Source of the DNA: CAWCTD01 sp963798455
Lineage (GTDB): Bacteria; Acidobacteriota; Terriglobia; Bryobacterales; Bryobacteraceae
Reading direction: 5' to 3'
DNA: 64,000 nt
Assembly (NCBI GenBank): GCA_963798455.1
Contig: CAWCTD010000003.1
Location: 2,542,001 to 2,606,000, forward strand
In this document: piece after piece, positions 59,477 to 64,000 of the stretch
Position numbering within the stretch: position 1 is the stretch's first letter
How the letters are laid out: every line of letters starts with the position of its first letter
Made by a program: the position numbers and the translations under genes
The notes under the pieces: generated by a model
The model's input: only the letters and a program-made list of their open reading frames with translations
Database searches by the model: none
What the model was told of the DNA's origin: nothing

Positions 59477-60526
59477 ATGGAACGAAGAATCGAAGTCGGC
59501 ATCCTCGGAGCCACCGGAATGGTGGGCCAGCATTTCGTCAAGTTCTTGCAGGGTCATCCTTGGTTCGACCTGACCTGGCTGGGCGCCAGCGACCGCTCCG
59601 CGGGCAAGAAGTACCGCGACGCCGCGCAGTGGCATTTGGGAGGTGAGACTCCCGACTCCGTGGCCGACATCGTGGTCGACGAGTGCAAGCCGGGCCATGC
59701 GCCGAAGCTGCTCTTCTCGGCGACCGACTCCAGCGTCGCGACTGAGATCGAGCAGTCGTTTGCCGGGGCGGGCCACGCGGTCGTTTCCAACTCCCGTAAT
59801 CACCGTATGGAAGCGGACGTGCCGCTGCTGGTGCCCGAGATCAACCCGGATCATCTGAAGCTCGTGCCGATCCAGCAGCAGAAGCGCGGCTGGAAAGGGC
59901 ACATCGTGACCAATCCGAACTGCTCCACGGTGGTACTGACCATGGGGCTGGCTCCGCTGAAGCCATTCGGCATCACCCGCGTAGTGACTACCACGCTGCA
60001 GGCGATCTCCGGCGCGGGCTATCCGGGCGTGGCGTCCATGGACATCATGGGCAACGTGATCCCCTTCATCGGCGGCGAGGAAGAGAAAATGGAGCAGGAG
60101 ACGCAGAAGATCCTGGGCGATTTCGACGGCAGCCGCGTGCGCGATCTCGCCGCCAGTGTAAGCGCGCACTGCAACCGCGTCCCTGTCGTGGACGGGCATC
60201 TGGTGACCGTCTCGGTCGAGTTTTCCTCCAAGCCCTCGGAGGCGGACCTGTTGCAGGCGTTCCGCGGTTTCACCGGCGTTCCGCAGGAGCGCCGCCTGCC
60301 CAGCGCGCCGCCGGCGCCGGTGATCTACATGACGCAGCCCAACCGCCCGCAGCCGCGCAAGGACGTGGAACGCGAGCGCGGGCAGACCGTGTTTGTCGGG
60401 CGCTTGCGGGCGTGCCCGGCCTTCGACTACAAGTTCGTGGCCATGGGACACAACACGGTGCGGGGCGCGGCCGGAGCGGCCGTTCTCAACGCCGAGCTGA
60501 TGGTCACCGACGGTCTTCTGGATTAG
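59477..60526 (+). CDS. asd: aspartate-semialdehyde dehydrogenase
   Basis: The 349-aa enzyme opens IEVGILGATGMVGQHFVKFL (NADP-binding Rossmann), contains SFAGAGHAVVSNSRNHRMEA, the catalytic Cys in IVTNPNCSTVVLTMG, ISGAGYPGVASMDI, EKMEQETQKI, and VSAHCNRVPVVDGHLVTVSV with the catalytic His. It reduces aspartyl phosphate to aspartate semialdehyde. Length and motifs match the archaeal/fungal-like Asd subtype. It follows dapE by 13 bases and precedes lysC by 16. Confidence 0.95.
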   Translation: MERRIEVGILGATGMVGQHFVKFLQGHPWFDLTWLGASDRSAGKKYRDAAQWHLGGETPDSVADIVVDECKPGHAPKLLFSATDSSVATEIEQSFAGAGHAVVSNSRNHRMEADVPLLVPEINPDHLKLVPIQQQKRGWKGHIVTNPNCSTVVLTMGLAPLKPFGITRVVTTTLQAISGAGYPGVASMDIMGNVIPFIGGEEEKMEQETQKILGDFDGSRVRDLAASVSAHCNRVPVVDGHLVTVSVEFSSKPSEADLLQAFRGFTGVPQERRLPSAPPAPVIYMTQPNRPQPRKDVERERGQTVFVGRLRACPAFDYKFVAMGHNTVRGAAGAAVLNAELMVTDGLLD

Positions 60527-60542
60527 GCGCGGGAGGTCCAGC

Positions 60543-61913
60543 ATGATCGTGATGAAGTTCGGCGGCACCTCGGTGGAATCGGCGGCCGCCATCGAACGGG
60601 TCGCCTCGATCGTCAGAGCGCGGATCGAGCGAAGGCCCGTGGTCATCGTCTCGGCGATGGGGAAGACGACCAACAAACTCCTCGCCATAGCCAACGACGC
60701 CATCTCCGGGCGGCGCGGCGAAGCACTGACGCAACTCGACGATCTTCGGGCGTTTCACCTGCGCGAGGCGCACGCGGTTGTTCTCGACGGCGACGGACCC
60801 ACGGCACAGCGGATCATCGACGAGCATTTTCTGGAGCTGGCCGAACTGGTCCGGGGCTTCGCCGTGCTCGGCGAGCTGTCGCCGCGCTCGGTGGACGCCA
60901 TTTCGAGTTACGGCGAGCGGCTGTCGAGCGCCATCGTCGCCCTGGCCTTCCGCAAGTTCGGGATGGAAACGGCGCACGTGGACTCGCGACAAGTCATCAT
61001 CACCGACGCTCGTCACACACGGGCCGCGCCCATCTATCCGGTAACGTACTCGCGCCTGGCGGAAACCGTGCCGCCGCTGGCGCGCGATAAGGTGGTCGTC
61101 ATGGGCGGTTTTATCGGCTCCACTCAGCAGGGCGTGACCTCCACGCTGGGCCGTGGCGGCTCGGACTTCAGCGCGGCGCTGGTCGGCGCCGGCATCAGCG
61201 CCGAGGAGATCCAGATCTGGACGGACGTGGACGGGATGCTGACCGCGGACCCGACCATTCTCGCCGGCGGGCGCAGGGTGAAGACCATTTCGTTTGTCGA
61301 AGCGGCGGAACTGGCGTACTTCGGGGCGAAGGTATTGCACCCGGCCACGGTCCTGCCGGCCATCGAGAAAAGCATCCCGGTGCTGATCCTGAACTCGCGG
61401 CGTCCCGAAGTCGAGGGCACGCGAATCACCGCCGAGGCCGTGGCCTGCGCCAACGTGATCAAGTCGATCGCCTGCAAGCGCAAGATCACCATCGTCAACA
61501 TTCATTCGACGCGCATGTTGATGGCGCACGGCTTCCTGCGGCGAATCTTCGAGGTGTTCGATCGCTACCAGACTCCGGTCGACGTCGTGTCCACCAGCGA
61601 GGTAAGCGTTTCGCTCACGATTGACAACACGCAGCGCTTGGCGGATATTTGTCAGGAGCTCCGGGAGTTCGCCGAGGTCGATTTCGAAGAGAACCAGGCG
61701 ATTGTCTGCCTGGTTGGGGAGAATATCCGTCACACGCCGGGCGTGGCCGGCCGGGCTTTCGGAGCCACGGGCGGCGCGAACATCCGGATGATTTCGCAGG
61801 GCGCCTCGCGGTTGAACCTGACCTTCGTGGTGGCGGAGCAGGATCTGAGCCGGGTCGTCGGGTCGCTGCACGAGGAGTTCTTCCGTGAACTGGATCCGGC
61901 TGTGTTTGATTGA
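60543..61913 (+). CDS. lysC: aspartate kinase
   Basis: The 456-aa enzyme opens MIVMKFGGTSVESAAAIERV (the KFGGTS signature), has SYGERLSSAIVALAFRKFGM, VVMGGFIGSTQQGVTSTLGR, GRGGSDFSAALVGAG and WTDVDGMLTADPTI, all of the amino-acid kinase domain. The C-terminus carries two ACT units (ITIVNIHSTRMLMAHGFLRR; IVCLVGENIRHTPGVAGRAF) for lysine or threonine feedback. It phosphorylates aspartate, the first step of the pathway. Confidence 0.96.
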   Translation: MIVMKFGGTSVESAAAIERVASIVRARIERRPVVIVSAMGKTTNKLLAIANDAISGRRGEALTQLDDLRAFHLREAHAVVLDGDGPTAQRIIDEHFLELAELVRGFAVLGELSPRSVDAISSYGERLSSAIVALAFRKFGMETAHVDSRQVIITDARHTRAAPIYPVTYSRLAETVPPLARDKVVVMGGFIGSTQQGVTSTLGRGGSDFSAALVGAGISAEEIQIWTDVDGMLTADPTILAGGRRVKTISFVEAAELAYFGAKVLHPATVLPAIEKSIPVLILNSRRPEVEGTRITAEAVACANVIKSIACKRKITIVNIHSTRMLMAHGFLRRIFEVFDRYQTPVDVVSTSEVSVSLTIDNTQRLADICQELREFAEVDFEENQAIVCLVGENIRHTPGVAGRAFGATGGANIRMISQGASRLNLTFVVAEQDLSRVVGSLHEEFFRELDPAVFD

Positions 61914-61924
61914 GTGAAGATGAT

Positions 61925-62629
61925 ATGAATCTGGCGATTGTCGGATACGGAAAGATGGGCCGGCTGACAGAGCAGCTCGCCCCGGAGTACGGCTTTGCAG
62001 TCAAGCTCAAGCTCGACGAGTTCAACAACGCGAACTTCGAAGGGGTCACGCGGGAGAACTTCCGGGAGGTCGATGTGGCCATCGACTTCTCTATCCCCAC
62101 GGCGGTGGCGGACAACGTGGAGCGCATCGCCGCGCTGGGCGTCAACATGGTGCTCGGAACCACCGGCTGGACCGCTCAGGCGGACCGCGTGAAGCGGACC
62201 GTGGAGCAGTCAGGTATCGGACTGGTCTGGAGCCCCAACTACTCCGTTGGCGTGAACGTGTTCTTCCGGCTCGTGAGCCAGGCCGCACGGCTCCTGAAGG
62301 ACGAGGCGAACTATGGGGCGTGGGGGTGGGAGATCCACCACTCGACCAAGAAAGACGCGCCTTCGGGCACGCTGCTCAAGTTGGTGGAGGAGATCCAGCG
62401 GGCCGGATACACGCGTCCGGTCAGCGTCTCCTCGAACCGCGCCGGGGCGCATCCCGGTACGCACGAGATTGGGTTTGACTCCTCGGCGGACACGATTACC
62501 CTGCGGCACGCCGCCCGCAGCCGGGAGGGCTTCGCGCGAGGAGCGCTCAAAGCGGCACAATGGGTGGTGGGGAAGAAGGGCTTCCACGAATTCAGTGAGG
62601 TCCTCTTTGAAGGTGGCACATGTTCATAG
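61925..62629 (+). CDS. dapB: 4-hydroxy-tetrahydrodipicolinate reductase
   Basis: ATG 61925 is chosen because it starts MNLAIVGYGKMGRLTEQLAP, the NAD(P)-binding G-x-G-x-M-G motif at the extreme N-terminus. The 234-aa protein contains VDVAIDFSIPTAVADN, LGTTGWTAQAD, and the catalytic EIHHSTKKDAPSGTLLKLVE (His and Lys). It reduces the DapA product. It ends 10 bases inside dapA, so the two are translationally coupled. Confidence 0.94.
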   Translation: MNLAIVGYGKMGRLTEQLAPEYGFAVKLKLDEFNNANFEGVTRENFREVDVAIDFSIPTAVADNVERIAALGVNMVLGTTGWTAQADRVKRTVEQSGIGLVWSPNYSVGVNVFFRLVSQAARLLKDEANYGAWGWEIHHSTKKDAPSGTLLKLVEEIQRAGYTRPVSVSSNRAGAHPGTHEIGFDSSADTITLRHAARSREGFARGALKAAQWVVGKKGFHEFSEVLFEGGTCS

Positions 62630-63516
62630 GCTGCGGTACAGCGCTGGTCACGCCTTTCAAGCGAGACCTGTCGCTGGATGAAGAAACGCTGCGGCGTCTT
62701 GCGCGGCGGCAGATCGAGGCCGGCATCAACTTCCTGGTCCCTTGCGGGACCACGGGCGAGAGCCCCACGCTCAGCCGCGCCGAGCACCTGCGCGCGGTGG
62801 AGATCGTGCTGGAAGAAGCCAAGGGAAGAGTCCCGGTGCTGGCGGGGGCGGGCGGCTACAACACAGCCGAGGTGATCGAACTGGCCAAGGAACTGGAGGC
62901 CATGGGCGTGGATGGCGTCCTGTCCGTGACGCCCTACTACAACAAGCCGACGCAGGAGGGCCTCTACCAGCACTACAAGGCCATCGCCTCGGCGATCCGG
63001 CTGCCGATCGTCGTCTACAGCGTGCAGGGCCGGACGGGCGTGAACGTTGAGCCGGCCACCCTGAAGCGCCTGTCCGAAATCGACAACATCGCCGGCGTGA
63101 AGGAGGCCTCCGGCAACATGGCGCAGATTGCCGCGATCCTGAACCAAGTGCCGGACCGGTTTGCCGTTCTCTCCGGTGACGACTCCATTACCGTGGCGGT
63201 GATCGCGCTGGGCGGCAGAGGCGTCATCTCCACCGCTGGCAACGAGATCCCTGCCCAGATGACCGAGATCGCGCGCTTGTGCCTGGCCAACGACTTCCCG
63301 GCCGCCCGCCTGGTCCATCGGAAGTACCTGCCGCTGATGGAAGTGAACTTCGTGGAGAGCAATCCGATTCCGGTGAAGGCCGCTATGGCCCTGATGGGCC
63401 TGCTCGAGCCGGTGTGGCGTCTGCCGCTGGTGCCGCCCGCGGCGGCCAATCTTGCCAAGATCGAAAGGGTCCTACGCGAGCTCGCTCTGCTCGCAACCGC
63501 CCATGCTGCAAACTGA
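62620..63516 (+). CDS. dapA: 4-hydroxy-tetrahydrodipicolinate synthase
   Basis: The 298-aa TIM-barrel enzyme has GCGTALVTPFKRDLSLDEET, FLVPCGTTGESPTLSRAEHL, LSVTPYYNKPTQEGLYQHYK (with the catalytic Tyr), the Schiff-base Lys in IAGVKEASGNMAQI, and GVISTAGNEIP. It condenses pyruvate with aspartate semialdehyde. The start overlaps dapB by 10 bases; its stop lies inside dapD. Confidence 0.96.
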   Translation: MFIGCGTALVTPFKRDLSLDEETLRRLARRQIEAGINFLVPCGTTGESPTLSRAEHLRAVEIVLEEAKGRVPVLAGAGGYNTAEVIELAKELEAMGVDGVLSVTPYYNKPTQEGLYQHYKAIASAIRLPIVVYSVQGRTGVNVEPATLKRLSEIDNIAGVKEASGNMAQIAAILNQVPDRFAVLSGDDSITVAVIALGGRGVISTAGNEIPAQMTEIARLCLANDFPAARLVHRKYLPLMEVNFVESNPIPVKAAMALMGLLEPVWRLPLVPPAAANLAKIERVLRELALLATAHAAN

Positions 63517-64000
63517 CATCGAAAGGCTCTTTGACGAGAAGCCTGAGACATATTCCGAAGAGCACTTCCGCCTCTTCCAGGCATTCAAGGAGGCGTTGAA
63601 CTCCGGCGCCGTGCGCGCGGCCGAGCCGGACCCAGCCGCGAGGGGCGGTTGGCGGGTGAACAGTTGGGTCAAGAAAGGAATCCTGCTCGGATTCCGCATG
63701 GGCTCGCTGGTGGACATGTCGGTGGACCGCAGCCGCCAGCCCTATTTCGACAAGGCCACCTACCCGGTTAAGCAGTTGAATCCGGACAGCGGCGTCCGCA
63801 TCGTGCCCGGCGGCTCCAGCATTCGCGACGGCTGCTACGTGGGCCGCGGCGTCACCTGCATGCCGCCCATGTTCATCAATGCCGGCTCCTGGGTGGGTGA
63901 AGGCACAATGATCGACTCGCACGCGCTGGTGGGGAGCTGCGCGCAGGTGGGGCGGAACTGCCACATCTCGGCGGCCGCCCAGATCGGCGGCGTGCTCGAG
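63503..64000 (+). CDS. dapD: tetrahydrodipicolinate N-succinyltransferase (3' end outside window)
   Basis: ATG 63503 overlaps the end of dapA by 14 bases. The visible 166 residues read LQTDIERLFDEKPETYSEEH in the N-terminal helical domain, then WVKKGILLGFRMGSLVDMSV and FDKATYPVKQL, and the beginning of the left-handed beta-helix with hexapeptide repeats (VRIVPGGSSIRDGCYVGRGV; MFINAGSWVGEGTMIDSHAL; GSCAQVGRNCHISAAAQIGG). It adds succinate from succinyl-CoA, matching the DapE-like enzyme at the head of the operon. The gene is cut by the window end. Confidence 0.92.
   Translation, partial: MLQTDIERLFDEKPETYSEEHFRLFQAFKEALNSGAVRAAEPDPAARGGWRVNSWVKKGILLGFRMGSLVDMSVDRSRQPYFDKATYPVKQLNPDSGVRIVPGGSSIRDGCYVGRGVTCMPPMFINAGSWVGEGTMIDSHALVGSCAQVGRNCHISAAAQIGGVLE

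Noticed and set aside
1..64000. CRISPR arrays, rRNA genes, complete tRNA genes
   Set aside because: No regular short direct repeats with spacers, no rRNA signature segments, and only partial tRNA-like pieces were found by reading; a dedicated search could still reveal a missed tRNA.

Overview
The window reads as high-GC chromosomal DNA of an Acidobacteriota member, most like the Bryobacterales/Solibacter group. This is inferred from gene content: many Tat-exported sugar oxidoreductases, isomerases and DUF1080/DUF362 proteins, an acidobacterial-type VWA protein, a short divergent Hfq-like protein, PEP-CTERM proteins and many small lineage-typical ORFs. No rRNA gene or intact tRNA gene was seen. 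|| Layout. (1) 1-13.6 kb is accessory DNA. It holds a resolvase remnant, an operator-controlled cassette of ardC, a clamp-loader-like ATPase and a tyrosine recombinase with ATGA overlaps, two PEP-CTERM proteins, sodC, and a 4.5 kb low-coding stretch in which diverged modular repeats alternate with very small membrane-protein ORFs, interrupted by a DDE insertion sequence. It ends in a degenerate tRNA 3' half and a possible transposase remnant. (2) 13.6-25 kb is a carbohydrate/exported-enzyme region: Gfo/Idh/MocA oxidoreductase, two xylose-isomerase-like TIM barrels, two DUF362 proteins, an MBL hydrolase, a DUF1080 hydrolase, an enolase-superfamily dehydratase and a GH51 remnant. (3) 25-27.5 kb is core: rpmB, a FAH-family hydrolase, then atpZ-like, atpI-like and atpB. 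(4) 27.46-33.75 kb is a 6.2 kb island bounded by an 88-bp direct repeat (87/88 identical) of the 3' end of atpB. It carries a small unknown protein, an Abi/UG-type (DRT-like) reverse transcriptase, a ParA-type ATPase and a protein with a HEPN-type R-x4-H motif, plus remnants of tRNA 3' ends. (5) 33.8-46 kb is a long minus-strand core block: DUF971, a multiply frameshifted relA/spoT, a TPR lipoprotein, two exbD, exbB, tonB, secF, secD, yajC, tgt, a cytochrome c and a FecR-like protein. (6) 46-58 kb holds two glycoside-hydrolase-like proteins, a PfpI protein, a PepSY pair, an outer-membrane barrel, a patatin, and a VWA - LSm/Hfq-like - inositol monophosphatase operon. (7) 57.7-64 kb holds a YbgC thioesterase, then a lysine riboswitch and the lysine operon: M20 peptidase, asd, lysC, dapB, dapA and dapD (cut by the window end). 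|| How the parts work together. ExbB/ExbD/TonB energise outer-membrane uptake next to the SecDF-YajC export machinery. The aspartate-to-lysine genes are laid out in pathway order under one riboswitch. The most interesting accessory piece is the atpB-targeted island, a candidate anti-phage module; the second is the repeat/small-protein array at 8.7-13.2 kb.
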